A stretch of DNA of 11,614 bases, taken from assembly GCA_031267635.1 (NCBI GenBank), contig JAIRYX010000109.1, forward strand, positions 1 to 11,614, given 5' to 3'. The notes below the pieces were generated by a model. The model saw nothing but the letters and a program-made list of their open reading frames with translations. It was not told the origin of the DNA and did not search any database. A program made the translations under genes and the position numbers. Below are positions 1 through 6,769 of the stretch, in pieces. The stretch's first letter is position 1. Each line of letters starts with the position of its first letter. This DNA comes from Planctomycetaceae bacterium (GTDB taxonomy: Bacteria > Planctomycetota > Planctomycetia > Pirellulales > Thermoguttaceae).

Positions 1-1
1 T

Positions 2-334
2 TTTTGCGATGAAAACCTTGACCAAACAAGAGCAAAACGTAACCTCGTTATCTCCGCAACACCAAACGAACATGTTGCTCATAAAAAATTCCAAAACGCA
101 AAAGTTAAATTTAAAATAAACACCAACGATAAGAATACAGAAAACCAAGAAGGTGAACATCAAGTCGAAAGTTTTCAGACCTTGTTGAGCAACCTTGCAA
201 CTATTTGCAAGAACGATTGCCGAATAGCAAGTGAGCGTAATATTACCTTCGACAATATCACTCTCCCAACCAAATTTCAGGAGACTTTACTAAACGCGAT
301 TCAAGCCATCACCATACCCAAAGTGCCTAAATAA
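2..334 (+). CDS. IS1634-like transposase, C-terminal part (runs in from left edge)
   Basis: An open frame enters at the left edge (first full codon at 2) and stops at TAA 332-334, giving 110 residues with no start inside the window. From residue 60 on, the segments 'FQTLLSNLATICKNDCRIA' and 'ITFDNITLPTKFQETLLNAI' resemble the usual C-terminus of IS1634/IS4-type DDE transposases, where an '(S)F.TLL.DLATI.RN..R' block is followed by 'F..LT.PT.LQ..AL.LL'. The N-terminal part seen here is charged and low in complexity, as the variable stretch before that block often is. The catalytic DDE residues lie upstream, outside the window, so activity cannot be judged. The frame ends next to an RHS-gene remnant on the other strand, which suggests that the element inserted into or beside that gene. 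The family call is from memory of conserved motifs and is fairly but not fully secure. Confidence 0.62.
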   Translation, partial: FCDENLDQTRAKRNLVISATPNEHVAHKKFQNAKVKFKINTNDKNTENQEGEHQVESFQTLLSNLATICKNDCRIASERNITFDNITLPTKFQETLLNAIQAITIPKVPK

Positions 335-598
335 TTACATTGTTCTTGAATTTCTTGTATTCGATAAGATTTTTCTTTGATAAACATAATTGATTGTCGT
401 ATTACTTGGATAACGTAAAGTCGTTGGTCGCAAGCATTTGATAAAGCAATCGCCGGACTTCGTTGTGTCGTAAGTATAACCGACATACAACGACGAACTG
501 TCCACGCTTCCCGAAGGATTTTGAAATTCCTTCGTGAGCAAGCCATTTGTGTCGTATTCGTGTTTCACTTCGTTGACCACGTTTCCGTTTGTTGCATT
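335..598 (-). pseudogene. RHS-repeat protein fragment (degraded)
   Basis: Read on the minus strand from 598, the frame gives an internal piece of an RHS/YD-repeat protein: 'NATNGNVVNEVKHEYDTNG', then 'LLTKEFQNPSGSVDSSS', 'LYVGYTYDTTKSGD' and 'LRPTTLRYPSNTTINYVY'. YD-type repeats ('EYDTNG.L', 'GYTYD') are the hallmark of RHS proteins, large secreted or surface shells often tipped with a variable toxin. Only about 75 residues remain, with a stop (TAA) directly before residue 1. After 'NYVY' (near 380) the likely frame changes: a neighbouring frame reads 'RIQEIQE', which would fit the next repeat. There is no start, no signal sequence and no toxin end, so this is a broken leftover. It lies between two transposase fragments, which fits disruption by insertion sequences. 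Confidence 0.6.
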
Positions 599-600
599 TT

Positions 601-739
601 ATGTTGAAAAAACAAGTGTCATTTTTATCAATTTGAGTGTTTGATTCTGGAAAGGTGAGATAAAAACACCTGAAGGACTATCAATCACGACCACTGATAA
701 TCACATACGATTCAGAATCTTTCACAAATACAATGATTT
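601..739. other. Unassigned stretch between RHS and transposase remnants
   Basis: No gene of normal size fits. On the minus strand a short open stretch (about 700-604) reads 'VVVIDSPSGVFISPFQNQ' and ends '..KMTLVFST' followed by a stop. It has a protein-like composition and could be the tail of another broken gene, but I do not recognise it. Confidence 0.25.
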
Positions 740-1126
740 CTTCACTAAAAACTTCATCTGAATTTAACAAACGAGAAGATTCAGATTGTTGTTTAGCAAA
801 ATGATTCGTTGAACGATCATGGCGACAACAAGAGCACGTTGGCGACAAGGTTCACGTGAGAGCATTTGATCAAGACCGAGTTGGCGGATCACGCGAAGTA
901 TCGCGTCAACATGACCGTGAGGACGCGAGCGAATAATCTTGAACGCTTCCTCAGCGGGAAGGAGTTGATTTCCTTTGAGGACGTGAGCGATAAGGGACAT
1001 TTTTTCCAGCCCGAGCGACGTGATATTACCGACGGTACGTGTTTTCACCTTGCCGTCTTCACGATAGGATTCGCGGAGAAGGTAAGTCGGACTAGAACCA
1101 TGATTAGGGATGTGAGCTATATACAT
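740..1126 (-). pseudogene. IS1634-like transposase, N-terminal fragment (frameshifted)
   Basis: The minus-strand frame beginning at ATG 1126 reads 'MYIAHIPNHGSSPTYLLRES', then 'YREDGKVKTRTVGNITSL', 'EEAFKIIRSRPHGHVDAIL' and 'LGLDQMLSREPCRQRALVVA'. This closely follows the N-terminal domain of IS1634-family transposases ('MYIA.IPNR.SPPA.LLRESYREGGKVK.RT', 'SRPHGHV.AVL...RLGL', 'R.R.LVVAMI..RI'). After 'MIVQRII' the frame runs into a stop at 764; moving by one base continues as 'FAKQQSESSRLLNSDE', which fits the usual '.SKLATARLL' stretch, so there is one frameshift near 800 and similarity fades by about 740. All catalytic residues are missing. An in-frame ATG at 1144 exists but lies inside the promoter, so 1126 is the better start. 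Its strand is opposite to the C-terminal fragment at the left edge, so the two cannot be one copy without an inversion. Confidence 0.68.
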
Positions 1127-1130
1127 GCCG

Positions 1131-1160
1131 ATAATATACAGCATATCAATCGTCTGTCAA
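1131..1160 (-). promoter_or_regulatory. Sigma-70-type promoter of the transposase fragment
   Basis: On the minus strand TTGACA (1160-1155) is followed by an 18-bp spacer and TATTAT (1136-1131). The -35 box is perfect and the -10 box is near consensus. The expected start of transcription, 6-7 bases after the -10 box, falls at 1124-1126, that is on the ATG of the transposase, so the message would be leaderless or nearly so. No Shine-Dalgarno sequence is present before that ATG. Confidence 0.55.
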
Positions 1161-1242
1161 CGGTATCAAAATATACAATATATGCCTACAATCTTTCACA
1201 CAAAAACTAGACACTAATAATCCCCAATTATAGACTTATGTC

Positions 1243-1290
1243 AAAAATTTGACCAAATTTTTAAGGAACTTCGGGTTAAACCGAAGTTCC
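1243..1290. other. Two adjacent perfect inverted repeats
   Basis: AAAAATTT (1243-1250) pairs with AAATTTTT (1255-1262) around GACC, and GGAACTTCGG (1265-1274) pairs with CCGAAGTTCC (1281-1290) around GTTAAA. The second is a stable 10-bp stem. Neither is followed by a T-run on either strand, so a classical terminator is doubtful. They sit between the transposase fragment and the dnaK unit and could mark an insertion-sequence end or be a factor-assisted stop. Confidence 0.5.
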
Positions 1291-1314
1291 AGAGTATATT
1301 TTTGCTAACGCTCC

Positions 1315-1348
1315 TTTTGTGGGGAGGCAATATTTAAAAACACAATAG
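1315..1348 (+). repeat. Partial copy of the dispersed intergenic repeat
   Basis: TTTTGTGGGGAGGCAATATT and the following 14 bases match, with a few changes, the segment at 10426-10456 (TTTTTGGGGGACAATATTTG, then AAAATGCAATAG). This is the outer end of the mosaic palindromic repeat described at 5210, 6527 and 10414; the remainder of the element is not recognisable here. The stretch 1349-1593 holds no gene or other structure that I can support. Confidence 0.45.
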
Positions 1349-1593
1349 GCAACTCTGATAAAATAGAAAGATTCAAAATCCCTAATAGCGTACTATTTTC
1401 TGTTGCCCATCGAAAATATGAAACATATGGGGAAATTGTATCCTCACTCCCTAAAAGTGAAATAATCAGAATTTTTCCCTTCTAGAAAGAATGGGAATCA
1501 GGACAACACAAAATGCCAGCTTATTAACGTTGTAAAGTAGGGTGTGTCATATTTCGGATTGAATTTAGACTTGGCGTAATGTGAGCAAGAAAC

Positions 1594-1629
1594 AAAAAAC
1601 GACAATTCTTTTCAGAATCGTCGTTTTTT
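1594..1629 (-). terminator. Intrinsic terminator of dnaK
   Basis: On the minus strand AAAAAACGACGATTCT, a GAAA loop, then AGAATTGTCGTTTTTT form a 16-bp stem beginning 24 bases after the dnaK stop and ending in a run of six T. One position is a G-U wobble on this strand but an A-C mismatch on the other, so the hairpin is selected for the dnaK direction. The GAAA loop is a stabilising GNRA tetraloop. Confidence 0.88.
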
Positions 1630-1652
1630 CACACATCACCAATAACCATTGC

Positions 1653-3572
1653 TTACTTTTTCACTTCAAATTCCGCGTCAATTGCGTCGTCGTCGGGTTT
1701 TCCGGCGTCTGATGAAGACGCTCCGCCGTCGGTTGCGCTATCGGCACCGGCTGCGCCGGTTTGTTGAGTCGCTTCGTACATCGCTTTGCTCATCGCATGA
1801 GACGCTTGTTCCAGCTCCTCGGTTGCCGCTTTAATCTGATCAACATTATCGGTTACAATTGCATCACGGGTCTTTTGGATTGCCGCGTTGATCGCGTTTT
1901 TGTCCGCGTCTCGCAATTTTGCGTCGTGTTCCTTGAGAAGTTTCTCAAGTTCAAAGCACATCGACTCGCCACGGTTTTTCATTTCGACTAACTCACGTCG
2001 TTTCTTATCTTCATCGGCATGAGCTTCCGCATCGCGTTTCATTTTTTCGATTTCCGTTTCGCTCAAACCGGACGACTGTTCAATCCGCACTTTTTGCTCT
2101 TTTTGCGTGCCGAGATCTTTTGCCGCAACATTCAAAATGCCGTTTGCGTCTAAATCAAACGTCACTTCAATTTGCGGAATTCCCCGCGGCGCGGGCGGAA
2201 TCCCTTCGAGATTGAACTGTCCGAGCAGCCGGTTATGTGCGGCAATTTCGCGTTCCCCCTGATACACTTTGATTGTCACAGCGTTTTGATTGTCGTCGGC
2301 AGTGCTGAAGACTTGTTTCTTTTCAACCGGAATCGTCGTGTTGCGTTCTACAAGTTTCGTCATAATTCCGCCGAGCGTTTCAATGCCGAGCGACAACGGC
2401 GTAACGTCGAGCAACAACACATCGCGGACTTCACCGGAAAGCACGCCGCCTTGAATCGCCGCACCGACCGCCACCACTTCGTCGGGATTAACGCCCTTGT
2501 GCGGTTCTTTCCCGAAAATCGTTTTCACAAGTTCTTGCACTTTCGGAATCCGCGTCGAACCACCGACCAACACGACTTCGTCAATTTGCGACGGCGAAAG
2601 TTTCGCGTCCTGCAACGCTTTCATCACCGGCCCACGGCAACGTTCAATCAAATGATCGGTCAACTGTTCAAATTTCGCACGGGTCAACTTGACTTGCAAG
2701 TGTTTCGGGCCAGTTTGATCGGCGGTAATGAACGGCAAATTAATATCGGTTGATTGCGCCGAACTGAGTTCACGTTTCGCTTTCTCGCACGCTTCCTGCA
2801 ACCGCTGCAACGCCATCACGTCTTTGCGAAGGTCAATTCCTTGCTGTGACTGAAAATCATCCGCCACATAATTGATCAACGCTTCGTCAAAATCATCGCC
2901 GCCGAGATGCGTGTCGCCATTGGTACTAATGACGCGGAACACGCCATCGGCAACTTCGAGACATGACACGTCAAACGTTCCGCCACCGAGATCGAACACA
3001 ACAATTTTTTCATTCGTATTTTTGTCAAGCCCGTAAGCCAGCGACGCAGCAGTCGGCTCGTTAATAATTCGCGCAACTTCCAGACCGGCAATTTGTCCGG
3101 CGTCTTTGGTTGCCTGACGTTGTGCATCGTTAAAATAAGCAGGTACCGTAATGACTGCTTTGGTGACTTTGTGTCCGAGATACGCTTCCGCCGACTCTTT
3201 GAGTTTGCGGAGCGTCAACGCCGAAATTTCCGGCGGCGTCATTTTTTTTTCGTCCACATCAACTTTGACATATTCGTCTGCCGCACCAATAACTTTGTAC
3301 GGCACCATTTTTTCTTCCGACGAAACTTCGTTATGCCGACGCCCCATGAAACGTTTGATCGAACTAATTGTCCGAACAGGGTTTGTAACGGCTTGACGAC
3401 GTGCCGGTTCACCGACCAGAGTTTCGCCGCCATCAATAAACGCGACAACGCTCGGAGTCAATCGGTTACCTTCCGCGTTTGGAATGACTTTCGCGTCTTT
3501 CCCTTCCATCACCGACACAACCGAGTTGGTTGTACCGAGATCAATTCCAATAATTTTTTCCCCTTGTGCCAT
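1653..3572 (-). CDS. dnaK: Chaperone protein DnaK (Hsp70)
   Basis: ATP-driven Hsp70 chaperone of the cytoplasm: it binds exposed hydrophobic segments of unfolded proteins and works with DnaJ and GrpE. The 639 residues match the usual size (E. coli 638). Visible marks: 'IIGIDLGTTNSVVSVMEG' at residues 7-24, 'ITVPAYFNDAQRQATKDAG' (141-159), 'IINEPTAASLAYGLDK' (169-184), 'VFDLGGGTFDVS' (192-203, with the conserved Thr199), 'VVLVGGSTRIPKVQELV' (333-349), the interdomain linker 'DVLLLDVTPLSLG' (384-396), the beta-sandwich substrate domain, the helical lid, and the tail 'DDDAIDAEFEVKK'. The start at 3572 is chosen over an upstream in-frame TTG (3590) because GGAAAGGAAGAAAATT precedes this ATG at good spacing and 'MAQGEKIIGIDLG' is the normal family start. 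The gene is alone: grpE, dnaJ and hrcA are absent beside it, and I see no CIRCE element upstream. A sigma-54-type promoter lies 96 bases upstream and a terminator follows directly. Confidence 0.98.
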   Translation of the reverse strand: MAQGEKIIGIDLGTTNSVVSVMEGKDAKVIPNAEGNRLTPSVVAFIDGGETLVGEPARRQAVTNPVRTISSIKRFMGRRHNEVSSEEKMVPYKVIGAADEYVKVDVDEKKMTPPEISALTLRKLKESAEAYLGHKVTKAVITVPAYFNDAQRQATKDAGQIAGLEVARIINEPTAASLAYGLDKNTNEKIVVFDLGGGTFDVSCLEVADGVFRVISTNGDTHLGGDDFDEALINYVADDFQSQQGIDLRKDVMALQRLQEACEKAKRELSSAQSTDINLPFITADQTGPKHLQVKLTRAKFEQLTDHLIERCRGPVMKALQDAKLSPSQIDEVVLVGGSTRIPKVQELVKTIFGKEPHKGVNPDEVVAVGAAIQGGVLSGEVRDVLLLDVTPLSLGIETLGGIMTKLVERNTTIPVEKKQVFSTADDNQNAVTIKVYQGEREIAAHNRLLGQFNLEGIPPAPRGIPQIEVTFDLDANGILNVAAKDLGTQKEQKVRIEQSSGLSETEIEKMKRDAEAHADEDKKRRELVEMKNRGESMCFELEKLLKEHDAKLRDADKNAINAAIQKTRDAIVTDNVDQIKAATEELEQASHAMSKAMYEATQQTGAAGADSATDGGASSSDAGKPDDDAIDAEFEVKK

Positions 3573-3626
3573 AATTTTCTTCCTTTCCAATAATATATTT
3601 ATGTGTCACTTTTTCTTAAATTTTTG

Positions 3627-3652
3627 TGAGGAATATTTTTATTTGTTCCTCA
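3627..3652 (-). promoter_or_regulatory. 5'-terminal hairpin of the dnaK leader
   Basis: TGAGGAA pairs perfectly with TTCCTCA across a 12-base AT loop on the minus strand. If transcription starts about 12 bases after the -12 element (near 3655-3658), the hairpin begins within a few bases of the 5' end of the message, the position of stabilising 5' stem-loops. The remaining 54 bases of leader are AT-rich and unstructured up to the Shine-Dalgarno. An inverted repeat serving as an operator is the alternative. Confidence 0.45.
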
Positions 3653-3667
3653 TTGAAAAACAGTTTT

Positions 3668-3683
3668 AGCAAAACTTGTGCCA
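3668..3683 (-). promoter_or_regulatory. Sigma-54 (-24/-12) promoter for dnaK
   Basis: TTGGCACAAGTTTTGCT on the minus strand fits the RpoN consensus YTGGCACRNNNNTTGCW at every defined position, with GG and GC separated by the required 10 bases. It faces dnaK, with the predicted start of transcription about 85 bases before the ATG. Three copies of a GTTGGGA/GATTGGGA-like motif lie 90-190 bases further upstream (3756-3763 on minus, 3792-3798 and 3858-3865 on plus), where an enhancer-binding activator would be expected. The match is seen; its use as a promoter is inferred. Confidence 0.6.
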
Positions 3684-4033
3684 ATAAAAAAGACAATATT
3701 CTTTATTTCTCAAAAACGACCGCTAAATAATTATAAATTAAGATGTTACAAAACATCCCAATCAGAAAAAATTTCTTCCAAAAGTCCATCTGTTGGGACA
3801 ATAAGATTAACGAACTGTCATTTTGGCATATTGAAGAAAAATAGTAGCGAATAGAGAGATTGGGAACAATAATACTTCATGTTACGCAGCGCAGGAACTA
3901 TCAAAGCCGATCCCAAATTGATCCAAAGGAAGACAAACAGTTTTCAACAATTCGCCCTTTCTTCGATTCTAGAAGTTGCTTTTCCAAGAAGCTCGTTTGC
4001 CATTAACGCTTTTTCTATTGGCTACGTAAGAAA
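3684..4033. other. Intergenic region between dnaK and the RmlD-like gene
   Basis: It contains the upstream motifs described with the dnaK promoter and a small hairpin GATGTT-ACAA-AACATC (3743-3758). A plus-strand frame from ATG 3879 runs 85 codons to 4136 and overlaps the tail of the RmlD-like gene by about 100 bases. It has no clear Shine-Dalgarno, and I do not recognise the product ('MLRSAGTIKADPKLIQRKTN...'). The opposite strand also reads protein-like ('LFVFLWINLGSALIVPALRN', about 3940-3881) but lacks a start. This may be a repeat or a decayed gene; the 12-mer TCATGTTACGCA recurs at 10825. Confidence 0.3.
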
Positions 4034-5059
4034 CTATGCCGTTTTCTCTTTTAATTCAAAAGGATTGCGTGAAGCAAGATATGAATCAAGTGCTTGTTGC
4101 CATGGAGGAAGTTGGGGCATATTGGGTAGCGTTTGATATTTCAACGTGTCCAGCACAGACCATACGGCACGCGGAGCGGTAAAGTTGTAATCGGCGGCGG
4201 AAATTGGTTGAAAGTCGCGGCGCACGCCGGTTAGTCGCACAAGTTCTTGGGCAACGTCAAAAGGCGACGCGGCGGCGGTATTGGCAACGTGATACAAACC
4301 GGTACACTCTTGCCGAATCATTGTAAAAACCGCTTCCGCGAGGTGTTCCACCCAAACGTAAGACGTCCAAAGATCGCAGACAACACTCATTTTTTCTTGC
4401 CGCCGAAATGCATTGAGCAATGTTTCGACAAGATTGCCGCTACTGTTGACGCCGGGCTTACCAAACAATGTGCCGGTTCGCACAATAAGATGTCGCGGAG
4501 CTTCGCGGGCGGCTCGCTCGCTGTCGAGTTTTGTTTTCGCATACACGCTTAACGGTTTCGGTACGCAATCTTCCGTCAACGGCAACCACACTTCCGACGA
4601 TATATTTGCGGAAACCGTATTCGTTTTGCTTCCCGATTGATTTTCGTGGATGGCGTCGCTATAAAGAAAACGACCATCTTCGCAAGATATCTTGCTTGAT
4701 TCATCTTTTATAATATGTTGTGGTGTTTGTCCCAAAACTTCCGCGCAAGAAATCTGTACCAACAAAGCGTCGTAGCGTTTTGCCGTTTCCCGTAAATTCG
4801 CGGTTCCTTGCACATGCACGGTACGAGCGGTATTGGGTTTCTTTTCAAGCCAGTCTATCAGATTGATTCCCGACGTATTGATAATCACGTTTGGCTGAAA
4901 ATCGCGAAACGTGTCCAGTGTGAACATGCGCGAAGTAACGTCAAAATCCGGCAAATCAAGCGGCAAAATTTCTTGACCTTCGCTTAATCCCGATAACACG
5001 GCATAACGCAACAACGCTCCACCCAAGAGTCCGTTTTTACCAACAATGGCAATTTTCAT
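4034..5059 (-). CDS. RmlD-like NAD(P)-dependent sugar-nucleotide reductase (extended SDR)
   Basis: 341 residues, member of the dTDP-4-dehydrorhamnose reductase (RmlD) group of extended short-chain dehydrogenases, which reduce a 4-keto sugar nucleotide for cell-surface polysaccharides. Seen: N-terminal 'MKIAIVGKNGLLGGALLRYA' with a GxxGxxG nucleotide-binding loop (G7, G10, G13); 'FQPNVIINTSGINLIDWLEK' in the place of the usual 'PDvVINcAAyt.VD.AE'; S104 in 'QISCAEVLG'; the catalytic 'SVYAKTKLDSERA' with Y173 and K177; 'IVRTGTLFG' (192-200); and 'GLYHVANTAAASPFDVAQEL' (254-273). Between S104 and 'PLTEDCVPKPL' about 45 extra, Ser/Asn-rich residues (113-158) replace the usual short loop. The family's 'STDYVFDG' is altered to 'SCAEVLGQ', so the substrate may differ from dTDP-rhamnose. 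ATG 5059 is preceded by AAGGAA. There are no other rml genes beside it, so the pathway is unconfirmed; a MAT2B-like reductase is the alternative. Confidence 0.82.
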   Translation of the reverse strand: MKIAIVGKNGLLGGALLRYAVLSGLSEGQEILPLDLPDFDVTSRMFTLDTFRDFQPNVIINTSGINLIDWLEKKPNTARTVHVQGTANLRETAKRYDALLVQISCAEVLGQTPQHIIKDESSKISCEDGRFLYSDAIHENQSGSKTNTVSANISSEVWLPLTEDCVPKPLSVYAKTKLDSERAAREAPRHLIVRTGTLFGKPGVNSSGNLVETLLNAFRRQEKMSVVCDLWTSYVWVEHLAEAVFTMIRQECTGLYHVANTAAASPFDVAQELVRLTGVRRDFQPISAADYNFTAPRAVWSVLDTLKYQTLPNMPQLPPWQQALDSYLASRNPFELKEKTA

Positions 5060-5209
5060 TGGCTTGATTCCTTGATTTTTTTTGACAGAATTTACAAAGT
5101 GGACAAAATTAATGATAACGACGTCGGGAATGATTAGTGCAGCTCCGGTGTGCCGGAAAATTCAATAGAGTCGGTTCAAGAAGTCAACTCACTCCGTAGA
5201 AAAATAAAA

Positions 5210-5445
5210 CTGCTTATTTTACATTTTGGGGAGGGATTGATTTATAAAACACTGTAACTCTTCAGTTGCTCACCCCAAATAAATCCGCACGGTAATTAGG
5301 TAGCTACAGTCAATTTTAGCGGCAATAGTAAAGCCGTTCGGGTAACAATGCAGTTGCCCAGTGCGGGTTGATTTGGCTTGGACAACTGACGCCATAGTGT
5401 TCTATTGCGTTTTCAAACATTGTCCCCCAAAAACGAAATAAGCAG
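5210..5445. repeat. Imperfect palindromic intergenic repeat, 236 bp (full copy)
   Basis: The element begins CTGCTTATTT (5210-5219) and ends with its exact reverse complement AAATAAGCAG (5436-5445). Inside, the two halves remain imperfectly complementary for about 80 bases: TTTTGGGG, CAGTTG and CCAAATAAATCCGCAC on the left answer CCCCCAAAA, CAACTGACG and GTGCGGGTTGATTTGG on the right. Related copies lie at 6527 and 10414, with a fragment at 1315. No protein is encoded. It resembles a non-autonomous, MITE-like element; no clear target duplication is visible because both flanks are A-rich. Confidence 0.65.
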
Positions 5446-5660
5446 AAAAAATATCTCAATTCAAATCTAGCTGAATAAAAAAGCGACAGAACACAATTGA
5501 TAACAAACGGGAAAATGAGAGAAGAAAACCGTTTTGTTGAATTGTATTCTGTCTGCTGAAAAGAACATTAAAATCCGTACGCAAGGCGGGGAAAACAAGA
5601 AAAGAAAGGAGGAATGTACGGAGGAAATGCAAAAACCTGAAAATCCTTTTCATCGCTCCT

Positions 5661-5948
5661 TCAACTCGTTCCTTCTAATTTACGCCGATATTCATCCCGT
5701 TCACGGCGTGTCGCCTCCAGATCGAACATTAAATATTTCATATCCAGTCGAAGTTGGGAAAGAGCTTCTTGAATAAAACTCAATATCCTTCGGCGACGAT
5801 CAATACTTTCTATCGCTCGCTCCATCGCAGACTGAAAACATTGTTTGAACTCATCGGGAAGTGTTTCGATCAATGCCGAAAGCTCCATCAATTCTGAAGA
5901 TTGCACCATTTCGCCATAAGTCGGCGAGACTTTTTGATATTCACTCAT
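5661..5948 (-). CDS. Small conserved planctomycete protein, helical/coiled-coil, unknown function
   Basis: 95 residues, mostly helical and highly charged, with no signal peptide or membrane segment, so probably cytoplasmic. The N-terminus 'MSEYQKVSPTYGEMVQSSEL' and the C-terminal half 'SIDRRRRILSFIQEALSQL' plus 'RLDMKYLMFDLEATRRERDE' match a family that I remember from Pirellulales genomes, where the last block is nearly invariant. The C-terminal 40 residues have the heptad pattern of a coiled coil, so a dimeric or scaffold role is likely; no enzyme motif is seen. The ATG at 5948 is taken because family similarity begins exactly there and GGA lies 9 bases upstream; an upstream in-frame start at 5984 would add 12 unrelated residues. 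It stands alone between two intergenic repeats. No strong terminator follows. Confidence 0.85.
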   Translation of the reverse strand: MSEYQKVSPTYGEMVQSSELMELSALIETLPDEFKQCFQSAMERAIESIDRRRRILSFIQEALSQLRLDMKYLMFDLEATRRERDEYRRKLEGTS

Positions 5949-5990
5949 AATTTTGTTCCAATGAAAAGAAAAGGACCAATTCAAGGTTTT

Positions 5991-6067
5991 AAGGAGGTAA
6001 ATTATTGATTTGCATAAACTATGCCAAATCCTACAAAAATACCAATTGCATCATTTTTCTATTTTAA
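5991..6067 (+). other. Orphan perfect Shine-Dalgarno with a 20-codon frame
   Basis: AAGGAGGTAA (5991-6000) is a perfect ribosome-binding sequence with no normal gene behind it. At ideal spacing a TTG (6005) opens a 20-residue frame ('MICINYAKSYKNTNCIIFLF') ending at TAA 6065-6067. It could be a tiny peptide, a relic of a lost gene, or chance. On the opposite strand the same bases lie in the leader of the gene at 5661-5948. The rest of 6068-6526 is very AT-rich and I see nothing in it. Confidence 0.2.
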
Positions 6068-6526
6068 TTAAATTTTCCTATTTTGCTTTGACTCAACAAC
6101 AAATGGAAAAACTTTTCCTAAATTATTAAAAACAATAAGTTTTGCTATAACTTCATATTCAAAACAGGTTAGACAACATGAACCTTACTATAGGAAGCAA
6201 TGTCATTTTTTCAAGTCATGATGTTTTTTTGATTCATTGCTTGTTGCTACGTTGAAAAAGCTCAATAGGAATGAATTATATACTTATTATACACATTTTT
6301 TTTGAAATTTTAAAGTTTTTTCCCATCTTGGAATATTTTAAGCAAGTTTTCGCATGATTTTGCCGAGAAGAAACGTTTTTTAAAAAGAAATAAAATAAAA
6401 AAAATGTCAGGATTTGGCGAATAAAAATAATTTGGTTCTCTATTCGTATTAAATATTTTGGTGAAACAAAGAGAATGTGTTTTTTGTATCTCTCCTATTT
6501 TGATATGTATTTTGAAACGAAATGAA

Positions 6527-6745
6527 CTGCTTATTTCACATTTGGGGGGAGAGAGGAATTGATTTATACAACACAGTAACTATTCAGTTGTCCGAGCTAA
6601 CATAGATCCGCACGGCAACTGGGTAACTACAGTTAATTTTGCCGGAAATTATTACTTTGCTGCCCTTATTTATAAAATTCCCTTATAGTAACCAACAAAA
6701 CCCTCGATATGCGCTCTTAATTCCCTTGTTTTTCCTGTTATTGTT
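6527..6745 (+). repeat. Dispersed intergenic repeat, second copy
   Basis: It starts CTGCTTATTTCACATTTGGG like the copy at 5210 and keeps its landmarks (ATTGATTTATA, GTAACTATTCAGTTG, ATCCGCACGG, AACTACAGTTAATTTTG). From about 6650 it switches to a segment shared with the copy at 10414: TTGCTGCCCTTATTTATAAA, ATTCCCTTA, GTAACC, ATATGCGC, CTTAATTCCCTT. It is therefore a mosaic. It ends about 25 bases before the lipoprotein pseudogene and may supply its upstream signals. Confidence 0.6.
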
Positions 6746-6769
6746 CCTGTTTTACAACTCATTGCTCAA

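Noticed and set aside
866..1210. 114-codon plus-strand frame opposite the transposase fragment
   Set aside because: It is the antisense shadow of a minus-strand frame with clear transposase motifs; no Shine-Dalgarno and no recognisable product.
2172..2753. 193-codon plus-strand frame inside dnaK
   Set aside because: Antisense shadow of dnaK, Arg/His/Phe-rich as expected from the reverse of a G+C-biased gene.
3093..3593. 166-codon plus-strand frame at the start of dnaK
   Set aside because: Shadow of the highly conserved DnaK ATPase domain, with a biased composition and no start signal.
3600..3880. CIRCE operator upstream of dnaK
   Set aside because: No TTAGCACTC-N9-GAGTGCTAA-like pair is present.
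3875..3900. Integron-like ATGTTACGCAGC sequence
   Set aside because: Only the first dozen bases resemble the well-known integron cassette leader; there is no attI, attC or integrase nearby.
5534..5776. 80-codon plus-strand frame overlapping the small coiled-coil gene
   Set aside because: The minus-strand gene has strong family resemblance; this frame has no recognisable content.
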